A stretch of DNA of 63,185 nt. It comes from Actinomycetes bacterium. Its GTDB lineage: Bacteria; Actinomycetota; Acidimicrobiia; Acidimicrobiales; Microtrichaceae. Positions within the stretch are counted from its first letter, which is position 1; each line of letters opens with the position of its first letter. The notes beneath the pieces were generated by a model. That model did not search any database. It was not told the DNA's origin and worked only from the letters and a program-made list of their open reading frames with translations. The stretch lies in contig JAEWED010000189.1 of the NCBI GenBank assembly GCA_023389745.1, positions 1 to 63,185 on the forward strand, given 5' to 3'. A program made the translations under genes and the position numbers. Below, piece by piece: positions 46,280-55,272 of the stretch.

Positions 46280-47555
46280 CGATGACGGTCGCGCCGCGCA
46301 GGTAGGGCTGGAGCAGCTCGGGCACGGCGACGGTGCCGTCGGGCTGGCGGTAGGTCTCGACGATCGCGGCCCACACGCGGGGCACCGCCAGCGCGGAGCC
46401 GTTGAGCGTGTGCAGGATCTCGGTGCCCTTGCCGCCCTCGGGCTTGTAGCGCAGGTTGGCCCGGCGGGCCTGGTAGTCGCGGAACCACGACACCGAGGAG
46501 ACCTCGAGCCAGTTGTCGACACCCGGGGCGTAGACCTCGATGTCGAAGGTGCGCGCCGCGCTGCCGCCAAGGTCACCGGCGCACAGGTCGAGGATCCGGT
46601 AGGACAGCCCCAGATCGGCGATGAGCCCCTCGGCGCGCGCCAGGATCTCGGCGTGCATGGCCGGCGCCTCGTCCGGCGGGCAGTACGACAGGATCTCGAC
46701 CTTGTCGAACTCGTGCACGCGCAGCAGGCCGCGGGTGTCCTTGCCCGCCGAGCCCGCCTCTCGACGGAAGCAGCTGGTGTGCGCGACGAACCGCTTCGGC
46801 AGCTGGTCGCCCGGCACGATCTCGTCGCGCAGCAGCGAGGTGAGGGGCACCTCGGCGGTCGGGATGGCCCACAGGTCGTCACGCTCGACGTGGTAGGCCT
46901 CGTCGACGAACTTCGGCAGGTGCCCGGTCGCGATCATCGTGTCGGTGCGCACCAGCGTCGGCGGGCGCACCTCTTCGTACAGGTCGACGTTGCGGTCGAT
47001 CGCGAGCTGGCACAGCGCACGGACCAGCGCCGCGCCCTGGCCGCGGTACATGACGAACATCGAGCCCGACATGCGCACCGCACGTTCCACGTCGAGGATG
47101 CCGAGCTGCTCGCCGGTCTCCCAGTGCGGGACCCGCTGGTGCTCGGCGTAGCCGTCGGGCTCGTAGCCCTCGACCCGGACCACGACGTTGTCGGCCTCGC
47201 TCAGGCCGTCGGGCGCGTCGTCGGCCGGCAGGTTCGGGATGCGCAGCAGCACCGAGCGCAGCTCCTCGGCGAGCTCTTCGGCGCGGGCATCGAGCGCCTT
47301 CTCCTCGGCGCCCAGCAGGCGGCTCTGCTCCTGCAGCTCGGTCGCCTCGTCCTTGCGCTGCTCGCGGAACAGCGTCCCGACCTCGTTCGAGATCACCCGG
47401 ATCTCGGCGCGCAGCGAGTCGCGCTTTGCGGCGAGTGCGCGCAGCTCGGTGTCGAGTGAGTGGACCCGGTCGACGGGTTCGGTGTCCTCGCCCCGCCGGG
47501 CCAGGCCCGCCTTGACCGAGTCGAGGTCGTTGCGGATCAGCCGCACGTCAAGCAT
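46275..47555 (-). CDS. serS: Seryl-tRNA synthetase
   Basis: A 426-residue class II synthetase that charges tRNA-Ser. The N-terminal coiled-coil arm (residues 25-105: LDTELRALAAKRDSLRAEIRVISNEV, then KDEATELQEQSRLLGAEEKAL) is normal. Motif 2 is CFRREAGSAGKDTRGLLRVHEFDKVE and motif 3 lies at the C terminus (LNGSALAVPRVWAAIVE). The start ATG 47555 gives the standard MLDVRLIRND N terminus. It is monocistronic and convergent with the upstream membrane-protein pair. Confidence 0.97.
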   Translation of the reverse strand: MLDVRLIRNDLDSVKAGLARRGEDTEPVDRVHSLDTELRALAAKRDSLRAEIRVISNEVGTLFREQRKDEATELQEQSRLLGAEEKALDARAEELAEELRSVLLRIPNLPADDAPDGLSEADNVVVRVEGYEPDGYAEHQRVPHWETGEQLGILDVERAVRMSGSMFVMYRGQGAALVRALCQLAIDRNVDLYEEVRPPTLVRTDTMIATGHLPKFVDEAYHVERDDLWAIPTAEVPLTSLLRDEIVPGDQLPKRFVAHTSCFRREAGSAGKDTRGLLRVHEFDKVEILSYCPPDEAPAMHAEILARAEGLIADLGLSYRILDLCAGDLGGSAARTFDIEVYAPGVDNWLEVSSVSWFRDYQARRANLRYKPEGGKGTEILHTLNGSALAVPRVWAAIVETYRQPDGTVAVPELLQPYLRGATVIG

Positions 47556-47634
47556 GGCCGTGAACCTAGTGGCCGCGACGGCCCACCTCCGAAGCGGATT
47601 GGCCCGCGCGGCGGGTGCCGACGATCCTCGTGGG

Positions 47635-48273
47635 GTGATCGTGATCTTCGACCTCGACGGAACGGTGTGGGACTCCCTCCCGGGCATCGTCGGCAGCCTG
47701 GAGCACACCTTCGAGACCTTCGGCCGAGAGGTGCCGGACCGTGAGGTGCTGACCGCGAACATCGGTCCGCCGCTGCAGGTGATGCTCGGCGAGCTCGGGT
47801 TCGCGCCGGAGGAGATCGATGAGGCGACGCTCGTCTACCGCGAGCGCTATTTGGACCGGGGCGTCTACGAGGCCTCGGTCTACCCGGGTGTGCCCGACCT
47901 GCTCGCCGGTCTCGGCGACGCCGGGCATCGCCTGGCGACCGCCACCTCGAAGGGTGAGGGGCCGACCCGGCAGATGCTCGACCACTTCGGTCTCACCGAC
48001 CACTTCGAGGTGGTCGGAGCGGCCTCGATGGACGCCTCGTCGATGACCAAGGACGCCGTGCTCGGTCGCGCCCTGGGCGAGCTGGGCGCACCCGACCCCG
48101 CAGGGTGCGTGATGGTCGGCGACCGCAGCTACGACGTGCGGGGCGCGGCGATCCACGGGCTCGACTGCGTCGGCGTGCTGTGGGGCTACGGCACCGAGGA
48201 CGAGCTGTGCGACGCAGGGGCGGTGCACGTGATCGGCGAGCCGTCGGAACTGCCCGCGATCGTGCAGCGGTAG
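47635..48273 (+). CDS. HAD-family phosphatase (phosphoglycolate phosphatase-like)
   Basis: A 212-residue HAD hydrolase: motif I FDLDGTVWDS, motif II ATSKGEGP, motif III lysine in SSMTKDAVLGRAL and motif IV VGDRSYDVRGA. The cap domain is the small helical type. It probably dephosphorylates a small cytoplasmic metabolite. The start GTG 47635 is chosen, with GTG 47641 possible. It precedes the ABC transporter by 9 nt and is likely co-transcribed. Confidence 0.88.
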   Translation: MIVIFDLDGTVWDSLPGIVGSLEHTFETFGREVPDREVLTANIGPPLQVMLGELGFAPEEIDEATLVYRERYLDRGVYEASVYPGVPDLLAGLGDAGHRLATATSKGEGPTRQMLDHFGLTDHFEVVGAASMDASSMTKDAVLGRALGELGAPDPAGCVMVGDRSYDVRGAAIHGLDCVGVLWGYGTEDELCDAGAVHVIGEPSELPAIVQR

Positions 48274-48282
48274 GGTCTCGGC

Positions 48283-49194
48283 GTGCCGTGCGTGGTCGTC
48301 GAGGAGCTGGTCGTCCGCTACGGCGACACCGTGGCCGTCGACGGCGTCAGCTTCTCCGCCGAGGCCGGTGAGGTCACGGTGGTGCTGGGACCCAACGGCG
48401 CCGGCAAGACGACCACCATCGAGCACCTCGAGGGGTACCGACGGGCCGACGGCGGGACCAGCAGCGTGCTGGGGCTGGACCCGATGCGCCAGCACCGGGA
48501 GCTGAGCCGGGTCGTCGGCATCATGTTGCAGCAGGGCGGCATCCCCACCGGGATCCGACCGCCCGAGGTGCTGGCGCAGTACGCCGGGTTCTTCGAGCAT
48601 CCGCTCGACCCCGACGACCTGCTGCGCACCGTGGGACTCGAGGACCGCCGGCGCACCACGTTCCGACGGCTCTCCGGGGGCGAGCAGCAGCGGTTGTCGC
48701 TGGCCCTCGCGCTGGTGGGGCGACCCCGCTGCGTGTTCCTCGACGAACCCACCGCAGGGGTCGACCTGGCCGGACGCGACCTGATCCGCTCGGTGATCGC
48801 CGACCTGCGGGACGACGGCGTGTGCGTCGTGGTCACCACCCATGACCTCGACGAAGCCGAACGCCTCGCTGACCACGTCGTGATCATCGACCGCGGCAAG
48901 GTCGTCGGCGCCGGGGCGCCCAGCGAGCTGATCACCGCGGACGCGGCCGACCACGTGCGCTTCGGCGCCGCTCCCGGCCTCGACGTCGCGTCGCTGTCCG
49001 CCGCGGTGGGCGCGACCGTGCACGAGGTGTCGCGGGGCGAGTACCGGGTCGCGGCCGCACCGAGCCCGGCCACGGTCGCGGCGATCACGTCGTGGCTCGC
49101 CGAGCACGACCTGCCGTTGGCCGACCTACGGGCCGAGCGCCAACGCCTCGACGACGTCTTCCGACGCCTCACCGGCGGCGAGGAGCAGGCATGA
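48283..49194 (+). CDS. ABC-2 exporter ATPase subunit
   Basis: A 303-residue ATPase with Walker A LGPNGAGKTTTIEHLEG, signature LSGGEQQRLSLAL, Walker B CVFLDEPTAGVD and the His switch TTHDLDEAERL. A C-terminal ~80-residue regulatory domain follows. The partner permease overlaps by 4 nt. In actinobacteria such a transporter pair often sits beside the cytochrome oxidase and heme A genes (Rv1456c-Rv1458c in M. tuberculosis). Here it is convergent with ctaG, so a role in oxidase assembly is possible. Confidence 0.9.
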   Translation: MPCVVVEELVVRYGDTVAVDGVSFSAEAGEVTVVLGPNGAGKTTTIEHLEGYRRADGGTSSVLGLDPMRQHRELSRVVGIMLQQGGIPTGIRPPEVLAQYAGFFEHPLDPDDLLRTVGLEDRRRTTFRRLSGGEQQRLSLALALVGRPRCVFLDEPTAGVDLAGRDLIRSVIADLRDDGVCVVVTTHDLDEAERLADHVVIIDRGKVVGAGAPSELITADAADHVRFGAAPGLDVASLSAAVGATVHEVSRGEYRVAAAPSPATVAAITSWLAEHDLPLADLRAERQRLDDVFRRLTGGEEQA

Positions 49195-49916
49195 GGGCGT
49201 TCCTGTCGCAGCTGCGCGTCGAGCTCGCCCTGTCCTCGCGCCAGGGCGAGCAGCTGCTCGTCTCGCTGGGCATCCCGCTGCTGATCCTGGTCTTCTTCTC
49301 GTCGGTCGACGTCCTGCCCGTGCCGACCGACGAGCCCGTCGACTTCCTCGCACCCGGGGTGCTGGCGCTGGCCATCATGTCGACCTCGCTGGTCTCGCTC
49401 GGCATCGGCACCGGCTTCGACCGGCACTACGGGGTGCTCAAGCGGCTGGGGGCCTCGCCACTCGGCCGACCTCGCTGGGTCGGCGCCAAGATCGCCACGG
49501 TGCTCGTCACCGAGGTCGCCCAGTGGGTGCTGCTGGTCGCCGTGGCCGTGGCGCTGGGGTGGTCCCCGCCGGGCTCCGGCTGGCTGCCCGCCGTTGCCGC
49601 CGCCGTGCTCGGCACCGCGGCGTTCGGCGGCATCGCACTGCTCATGGCGGGCACGCTGCCGGGCCTGGCGACGCTCGCCGGCGCGAACGCGCTCTACCTG
49701 GTCCTGCTGCTCACCGGCGGCATGGTGATCCCGCTCGAGGAGCTGCCGGGGCCGCTCGAGGCGGTGGTGAAGGTGCTGCCCGCAGCCCCGCTCGCCGAGA
49801 TCCTCACGGGATCGTTGATCGAGGGTGGCGCCGTCGCGGGCTGGGCGTGGATCTCGCTCACCGCCTGGGCGATCGCTGCACCGCTCGCCGCGGCCGCGCT
49901 CTTCAGCTGGGAGTAG
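49191..49916 (+). CDS. ABC-2 exporter permease subunit
   Basis: A 241-residue membrane protein with six hydrophobic segments, typical of ABC-2 permeases: first helix LLVSLGIPLLILVFF, then FLAPGVLALAIMSTSLVSLGIGTGFDRHYGVLKRLGASPLGRPRWVGAK, a conserved pattern of this subfamily, and LTGGMVIPLEELPGPLEAVVKVLP. The start ATG 49191 overlaps the ATPase stop. Its stop is only 24 nt from the end of convergent ctaG. Confidence 0.88.
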   Translation: MRAFLSQLRVELALSSRQGEQLLVSLGIPLLILVFFSSVDVLPVPTDEPVDFLAPGVLALAIMSTSLVSLGIGTGFDRHYGVLKRLGASPLGRPRWVGAKIATVLVTEVAQWVLLVAVAVALGWSPPGSGWLPAVAAAVLGTAAFGGIALLMAGTLPGLATLAGANALYLVLLLTGGMVIPLEELPGPLEAVVKVLPAAPLAEILTGSLIEGGAVAGWAWISLTAWAIAAPLAAAALFSWE

Positions 49917-49940
49917 CCCCGCTGGGAGCGGGTCCGAGGC

Positions 49941-50828
49941 TCAGACGCCGTGGCGCTCGCGGGCGTCGTGGTTCACCGTCGTCGGGCCTCGCTCGTCGAC
50001 GACGCTGCCGTCCTGGCGCACCAACTTGCCGCGGTACTTCACCTTCTGGGAGCGCTCACCCAGGGACCACTTGAAGAAGATGACCGCGATGATGATCCAC
50101 AGGTACGACCCGGTGATCACCTTCATGATCACACCCGCGAGCTGCTGGTCGGTCTCGACGCTCATCCAGAGCCGGATCGGCTCGTTGTAGCCCTGGTAGA
50201 GCACCTCTTCGGCGGTCGTCAGGAACGCCGCGGGCAGCGTGGGGATGATCGACAGCAGGAAGATGACGAGCATCTTCAGCGGCGGGCCGACACGCAGCTC
50301 GGGGATCGGGCCGCACACGCACATCCAGACCAGCAGCGACGAGAACACCATGAGCGTGTGCACGCCGTAGTGCAGCCAGGCGTTCGCGATCGAGTTGTTC
50401 ACCACCCACGCCCAGTGCGTCAGGGCGGTGAGGAACAGGTTGGTCAGCAGCGCTGGCGCCGGGCGCGCCCAGTAGTACACGAAGCGCTTGAAGGCGCCCT
50501 CACCGATGACCAGGCGAGCCAACCACGTCGGTGTCGCGAGCAGCATGACCGGCGGGAACACCACCATCAGCAGCGAGTGCTGCAGCATGTGCACCGAGTA
50601 CAGGCGCTGCTCCGCGATGTCGTGCATCGGGAAGTCCGCGGCGATCCAGAACACGAACACGCCGAACCAGAACCAGGCCTTCTGGTGCGAGGTGATCGGC
50701 GGTTCGCCCGCGGCGACCGCCTTCGGTTGGATCACCCTCGACGCGTAGACGCCGAGGGCGATGAGGCCGCCGACCAGGAGCCAGACCTCGATGTGAGGTG
50801 TCCAACTCGGAAAGGCGGAGGCGATCAT
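49941..50828 (-). CDS. ctaG: Cytochrome c oxidase assembly protein CtaG-type
   Basis: A 295-residue membrane protein of the caa3_CtaG family, needed for copper insertion or assembly of the caa3 oxidase. About seven helices are visible, with conserved histidines in YSVHMLQHSLLMVVFPPVMLLATP, HYGVHTLMVFSSLLVWMCV and the PMHDIAEQ loop. It is the last gene of the ctaC-D-E-F-G run, 12 nt after ctaF. Confidence 0.9.
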   Translation of the reverse strand: MIASAFPSWTPHIEVWLLVGGLIALGVYASRVIQPKAVAAGEPPITSHQKAWFWFGVFVFWIAADFPMHDIAEQRLYSVHMLQHSLLMVVFPPVMLLATPTWLARLVIGEGAFKRFVYYWARPAPALLTNLFLTALTHWAWVVNNSIANAWLHYGVHTLMVFSSLLVWMCVCGPIPELRVGPPLKMLVIFLLSIIPTLPAAFLTTAEEVLYQGYNEPIRLWMSVETDQQLAGVIMKVITGSYLWIIIAVIFFKWSLGERSQKVKYRGKLVRQDGSVVDERGPTTVNHDARERHGV

Positions 50829-50840
50829 CGTGTGTCCTCG

Positions 50841-51284
50841 TCAGTCCGCCGGGCACTCGCCGGGCATCTGCGAGGTCTCGCAGAACGGCGGCGGGGGCAC
50901 GGGCGGGGGGTTGTTGAACCGGGTGCTGCCGGAGTCCTCCCAGAAGTTCATCGCCGTGAGCGCGATGCCGTAGACGGCGATGGCCAGGATCATGCCGAAG
51001 TAGAAGCTGCGCTTGAGCAGCGGGCTGTCGAACTTCAGGTGCATGAAGTAGAGGGCGACCAGGAAGAACTTGATCACCATCAGGATGATCAGGACGGGCA
51101 CCGCGATCTTGCGGGACCCCTCGCCGAACCAGTCCGTCCACCACTCGGTGGAGACCTCGAGGGCCGTCAGGACGACGAGCACCCAGAAGATGGTGAAGTA
51201 CTGGCCGTCGGTCGGACCGTGACTGTGGTGCTCCCCCGGATGGACGGCGGAGTCGTCATCGACCTCTGTGATGTCGGTGGTCAC
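50841..51284 (-). CDS. ctaF: Cytochrome c oxidase subunit IV (prokaryotic)
   Basis: A 147-residue small membrane subunit with three helices. The central helix VIKFFLVALYFMHLKFD is the signature of prokaryotic COX4. The N terminus is His-rich (HPGEHHSHG) and the C terminus is proline-rich with two cysteines. It is 10 nt downstream of ctaE. Confidence 0.9.
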   Translation of the reverse strand: MTTDITEVDDDSAVHPGEHHSHGPTDGQYFTIFWVLVVLTALEVSTEWWTDWFGEGSRKIAVPVLIILMVIKFFLVALYFMHLKFDSPLLKRSFYFGMILAIAVYGIALTAMNFWEDSGSTRFNNPPPVPPPPFCETSQMPGECPAD

Positions 51285-51294
51285 CAGATGCTCC

Positions 51295-51924
51295 TCAGGG
51301 GATCAGGTAGACGATGGTGAAGATCAGGACCCAGACGATGTCGACGAAGTGCCAGTAGAGGCCGATGACCTCGACCGCTTCGGCATGCATCTTCCGTCGG
51401 AACGACAAGGCGATCAACGAGACCAGCATGATCACGCCGACGGCGACGTGCACCCCGTGCAGGCCGGTCAGCGCGAAGAACGCGGAGGACGCCACGTTGG
51501 TGGTGAAGCCCAGTCCGTGGTGCAGGAACTCGGTGAACTCGTAGACCTGACCACCGAGGAACAGACCACCGAGCACGGCGGTGGCGGTCAGCCAGAGCCG
51601 CATGCGGGTCAGGTCGCCGCGCATGATCGCGTTGACCGAGAGCACCATCGTGAGCGAGCTCATCAGCAGGATGAACGACGTCATCGACGTGAACGGGATG
51701 TCGAAGTAGTCCGACGGGATGTGATGGCTACCCGCCAGGTTCGCGACCTCGGCCGGACGGTTCTTGTAGATGAGGTACGTCGAGATCATGCCGCCGAAGA
51801 GCAGGCAGTCCGACGCCAGGTACACCCACATGCCCAGCTTCTCGTTCGAGATGCCGGTCGACGTCGCGTGGACGTCGTCGGGGAATTCGAGGTCCTCGAC
51901 CTCCTCGTAGGCCAGATCAGACAA
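51295..51924 (-). CDS. ctaE: Cytochrome c oxidase subunit III
   Basis: A 209-residue subunit III with five helices. Hallmarks are NEKLGMWVYLASDCLLFGGMISTYLIYKN, ALTGLHGVHVAVGVIMLV and EVIGLYWHFVDIVWVLIFTIVYL. It overlaps the end of ctaD by 8 nt. Confidence 0.95.
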   Translation of the reverse strand: MSDLAYEEVEDLEFPDDVHATSTGISNEKLGMWVYLASDCLLFGGMISTYLIYKNRPAEVANLAGSHHIPSDYFDIPFTSMTSFILLMSSLTMVLSVNAIMRGDLTRMRLWLTATAVLGGLFLGGQVYEFTEFLHHGLGFTTNVASSAFFALTGLHGVHVAVGVIMLVSLIALSFRRKMHAEAVEVIGLYWHFVDIVWVLIFTIVYLIP

Positions 51925-54016
51925 CAGGGGCCTCCTCGGTCTGCGCGGTCACGAGCGTGTCGGCGTCGCCGGCAGGAACGTCGGCGTCGCCGTCACCCGT
52001 GGCGGCGTCGCCGTCGTCCGCGCTGCCCTCGGGCAGCTCGGCTGCGGCACCCTCGTCGTCGCCGTCGTGGTCGTCGTGGTCGTCGTGGTGGTGTCCGGCG
52101 TCCGGGTCGGTCGACGGCTCCATCACCCAGCCGTAGCAGCCGGCGATGACGAGCGCGGCGCCCGGCAGGGCCCACCACAGGTTGAAGATGAGTCCGTAGC
52201 CGACCAGCGGCAGGCCCGAGGCCAGCACCAGGGGCCAGTAGGACGGCGACGGCAGGTGCACGTCGGTCGCGTCACCGCTCTGGACGACGTCCTCGGTCTT
52301 GGCGATGCGCACCAGTCGACCGTTCTCGTCGTGGCCGTACTTGCGGTGCCAGAACTCGTCGAAGTCCTCGACCACGGGCACCTCGTCGAAGTTGTGCTCC
52401 GGGGTCGGCGACGGGATCATCCACTCGAGCGAGCGGGAGTCCCACGGATCCGGGCCCGGGTTGACCGGGTTGCGACGGTGCTTGCGGTAGCTGAAGGCGA
52501 TGTTCGCCATGAACACGATCAGCGACACGGCGATGATGAACGCACCGATGGTCGACACCAGGTTCCAGGTGTTGAAGCCCTGGTTGTCGGTGTAGGTCCA
52601 GGTGCGGCGCATCATGCCCTGGAGACCCAGGATGTGCTGCGGGCCGAAGGTCAGGTTGAAGCCGACCAGCATCAGCCAGAAGTGCCACTTGCCGACCTTC
52701 TCGCCCAGGAAGTGACCGAACATCTTCGGCCACCAGAAGTACATGCCGCCGAAGAGGCCGAGCAGCGCGCCGCCGAAGAGCACGTAGTGGAAGTGGGCGA
52801 CGATGTAGTAGGTGTCGGTCTGCTGGGTGTCGGCCGGGGCGAACGCGTGGCTCACGCCCGAGAGTCCACCGATGGTGAACATGCCGACCAGGCCGATCGA
52901 GAAGAGCATCGCCGTGGTGAAGCGCAGGCGACCGCCGTACATGGTGGCCAGCCAGTTGAGGATCTTCACGCCGGTCGGCACCGCGATGAACATCGTGGCG
53001 AGCGAGAAGGCGAGGATCGACATCTGGCCCATGCCCGAGGCGAACATGTGGTGGGCCCACACGCCCCAGCCCATGAAGCCGATGGCGATGCCGGAGCCGA
53101 CCATGAACGGGTAACCGAAGATCGGCTTGCGGGAGAACACCGGGATGATCTCGGACACGATGCCGAAGCTCGGAAGGATCATGATGTAGACCTCCGGGTG
53201 ACCGAAGATCCAGAACAGGTGCTCCCACAGGAACGGATCGCCGCCCTTGGAGGCGTCGAAGAACGTTGCACCGAACATGCGGTCCAGCGTGAGCAGCAGC
53301 AGCGCCACGGTGATGACCGGCAGGGCGAAGACCAGCAGGACCTGGGTCACGAAGGTCATCCAGGTGAAGACCGGCATCTTCATCAGCGTCATGCCGGGTG
53401 CACGCATGTTGAGCACGGTCACCGTCAGGTTGACCGCCGAGACGGTCGAGCCGATGCCCATGATGAGCAGGCCCACGGCGTAGAAGTCGATGCCGTGACC
53501 GGGTGAGAACACCACGCCGGAGTTCGGGGCGTAGTTGAACCAGCCGCCGTCGGCACCGCCGCCGAGCAGCCAGGAGGTGTTGAAGAAGATCGCGCCGAGC
53601 AGCCAGATCCAGAGCGACAGGGCGTTCATCCTGGGGAAGGAGACGTCACGGGCGCCGATCTGCAGCGGCAGCAGGTAGTTGGCGAACGCCGATGCGAGCG
53701 GCATGACGACCATGAAGACCATGGTCACGCCGTGCATGGTGAACACCTGGTTGTACAGGTCGGCCGAGAGCAGGTCGTTGCCCGGCACCGCCAGCTGCGT
53801 ACGGATCAGCAGCGCCTCGAACCCGCCGACCAGCAGGAAGAAGAACGACGCGACGCCGTACATGATGCCGATCTTCTTGTGATCGACGGTGTTGACCCAG
53901 GACCGCCAGCCGTGGCTGGCCTTCGGTCGGGCGAACACGCCCATGGGGTCGGCGGTGCTGACCTTGGTGTCACCCGTGGTCAGCTCCAGCGGAGGCTGTT
54001 CCTCGATGATCGCCAT
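51917..54016 (-). CDS. ctaD: Cytochrome c oxidase subunit I (aa3/caa3)
   Basis: The catalytic subunit, 699 residues. Heme and copper ligands are in place: His95 (TMHGV, low-spin heme), His273 and Tyr277 (HPEVY, CuB and the cross-linked Tyr), His322-His323 (WAHH), His408 and His410 (AHFHY). After the usual C terminus (SLEWMIPSPTPEHNF) come two extra helices (about 575-625). A ~65-residue hydrophilic tail then begins DAGHHHDDHDDHDGDDEG, rich in His and Asp and possibly metal-binding. Such a tail is not part of standard subunit I. Confidence 0.97.
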   Translation of the reverse strand: MAIIEEQPPLELTTGDTKVSTADPMGVFARPKASHGWRSWVNTVDHKKIGIMYGVASFFFLLVGGFEALLIRTQLAVPGNDLLSADLYNQVFTMHGVTMVFMVVMPLASAFANYLLPLQIGARDVSFPRMNALSLWIWLLGAIFFNTSWLLGGGADGGWFNYAPNSGVVFSPGHGIDFYAVGLLIMGIGSTVSAVNLTVTVLNMRAPGMTLMKMPVFTWMTFVTQVLLVFALPVITVALLLLTLDRMFGATFFDASKGGDPFLWEHLFWIFGHPEVYIMILPSFGIVSEIIPVFSRKPIFGYPFMVGSGIAIGFMGWGVWAHHMFASGMGQMSILAFSLATMFIAVPTGVKILNWLATMYGGRLRFTTAMLFSIGLVGMFTIGGLSGVSHAFAPADTQQTDTYYIVAHFHYVLFGGALLGLFGGMYFWWPKMFGHFLGEKVGKWHFWLMLVGFNLTFGPQHILGLQGMMRRTWTYTDNQGFNTWNLVSTIGAFIIAVSLIVFMANIAFSYRKHRRNPVNPGPDPWDSRSLEWMIPSPTPEHNFDEVPVVEDFDEFWHRKYGHDENGRLVRIAKTEDVVQSGDATDVHLPSPSYWPLVLASGLPLVGYGLIFNLWWALPGAALVIAGCYGWVMEPSTDPDAGHHHDDHDDHDGDDEGAAAELPEGSADDGDAATGDGDADVPAGDADTLVTAQTEEAPVV

Positions 54017-54074
54017 CAGGTGGTCACTTCCCTCGTTGGCTTCCGGAGTGCAGTCGACATCTCAGTGCTCCCCA

Positions 54075-55262
54075 CTACTTCAGGGTGAGCAGGAAGGCAG
54101 TCAGCTGTTCGATCTGCTCCTCGCTCAGGTTGTAGTTCGGCATGCCCTGGTTGTTGTTCGGGTTCATCGGCTTGACGTCCTCGGGGTTGCGCAGCCAGGC
54201 CTTGATGTTGTTCTCGTCGGGCGTTCCGCTCGGCTGCACCTCGGGCTTGATGTCGCCCTCCCACAGTGGCAGCAGACCGCCGGCGAAGTAGTCGCGCGTC
54301 ATGAAGTGCGTCAGGTTCGGCGCGTTCCCCGAGGCGATCGTGATGTCGACGGTCTTGCCGTAGTCGGGGTCCGGCTCGTCGGAGTACTCGAAGGGAGCCT
54401 TCGAGTCGGGGGTCAGACCGTTGACCTGGTGGCAGAAGCTGCACTGCGTGACGAAGAGCTCCTGTCCGGCGATGGCGAGCTCGTCGTCGGCTGCCGGCTG
54501 CGCCGGAGGCGTCGTCTGCTGCTCGATCCACTTGTCGTAGTCGGCGGGCTCGAGCGCCTTGACCTGCATGCGCATCACGCCGTGGGAGAGGCCGCAGTAC
54601 TCGGTGCACTGGCCCTCGAAGATGCCGACCTCGTTGGACTGCAGCACCCGCTCGTGGGTGCGGCCCGGCACGGCGTCCATCTTTCCGGCGAGCGCCGGGA
54701 TCCAGAAGCTGTGGATCACGTCGTTGGACTGGATCTTGAAGACCACGTCACGACCGACCGGGATGACGGCCTCGTTGGCGGTGATGATGTCGACGGTGCC
54801 GTTGGCGTCGACGTCGTAGCGGTACTCCCACCACCACTGCTGACCGATGACGGTGACCTCGAGGGGATCCTCGGCGTCGTCCATGGCGAGGATCGTCTGC
54901 ACGTTGAACACGGCGAGCACCGCGAGCAGGAGCGCCGGGACGATCGTCCAGCCGATCTCGAGCTTGGTGTTGCCGTGGACCTGCTCGGGCTCGTCGACAC
55001 CCTCGACGTCCTCGGGGTTGCGACGGAAGCGGGCCGTGAGCCAGATGAGCCCGACCTCGACGAAGACGAACACCAGACCGGCGATCGCGAACACCGGGAT
55101 GATCAGGTTCTGGATGCTCTGGGACTTCTCGCCACGGGGGGACAGCGTCGTGAGGGGTCGTCCCTCGGGTAGTCCGATGTCCCGGACCATCAGGTAGATG
55201 GCGCCGAGGACGACGACCAGTCCGATGGCCGTCGCGATGGTGGAGTTGCGCTTGTTCCGCAC
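54075..55262 (-). CDS. ctaC: Cytochrome c oxidase subunit II with fused cytochrome c
   Basis: This 395-residue protein has three hydrophobic helices (8-26, 52-76, 102-126), a CuA domain with His184, Cys219, Glu221, Cys223, His227 and Met230 (CTEYCGLSHGVM), and a C-terminal cytochrome c domain with heme motif CSFCH (274-278) and a likely axial Met in NQGMPNYNLS. The fusion makes this a caa3-type oxidase that takes electrons directly into its own heme c. It is 10 nt after the membrane-protein gene upstream and 58 nt before ctaD. Confidence 0.96.
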   Translation of the reverse strand: MRNKRNSTIATAIGLVVVLGAIYLMVRDIGLPEGRPLTTLSPRGEKSQSIQNLIIPVFAIAGLVFVFVEVGLIWLTARFRRNPEDVEGVDEPEQVHGNTKLEIGWTIVPALLLAVLAVFNVQTILAMDDAEDPLEVTVIGQQWWWEYRYDVDANGTVDIITANEAVIPVGRDVVFKIQSNDVIHSFWIPALAGKMDAVPGRTHERVLQSNEVGIFEGQCTEYCGLSHGVMRMQVKALEPADYDKWIEQQTTPPAQPAADDELAIAGQELFVTQCSFCHQVNGLTPDSKAPFEYSDEPDPDYGKTVDITIASGNAPNLTHFMTRDYFAGGLLPLWEGDIKPEVQPSGTPDENNIKAWLRNPEDVKPMNPNNNQGMPNYNLSEEQIEQLTAFLLTLK

Positions 55263-55272
55263 CAGCTACCTC

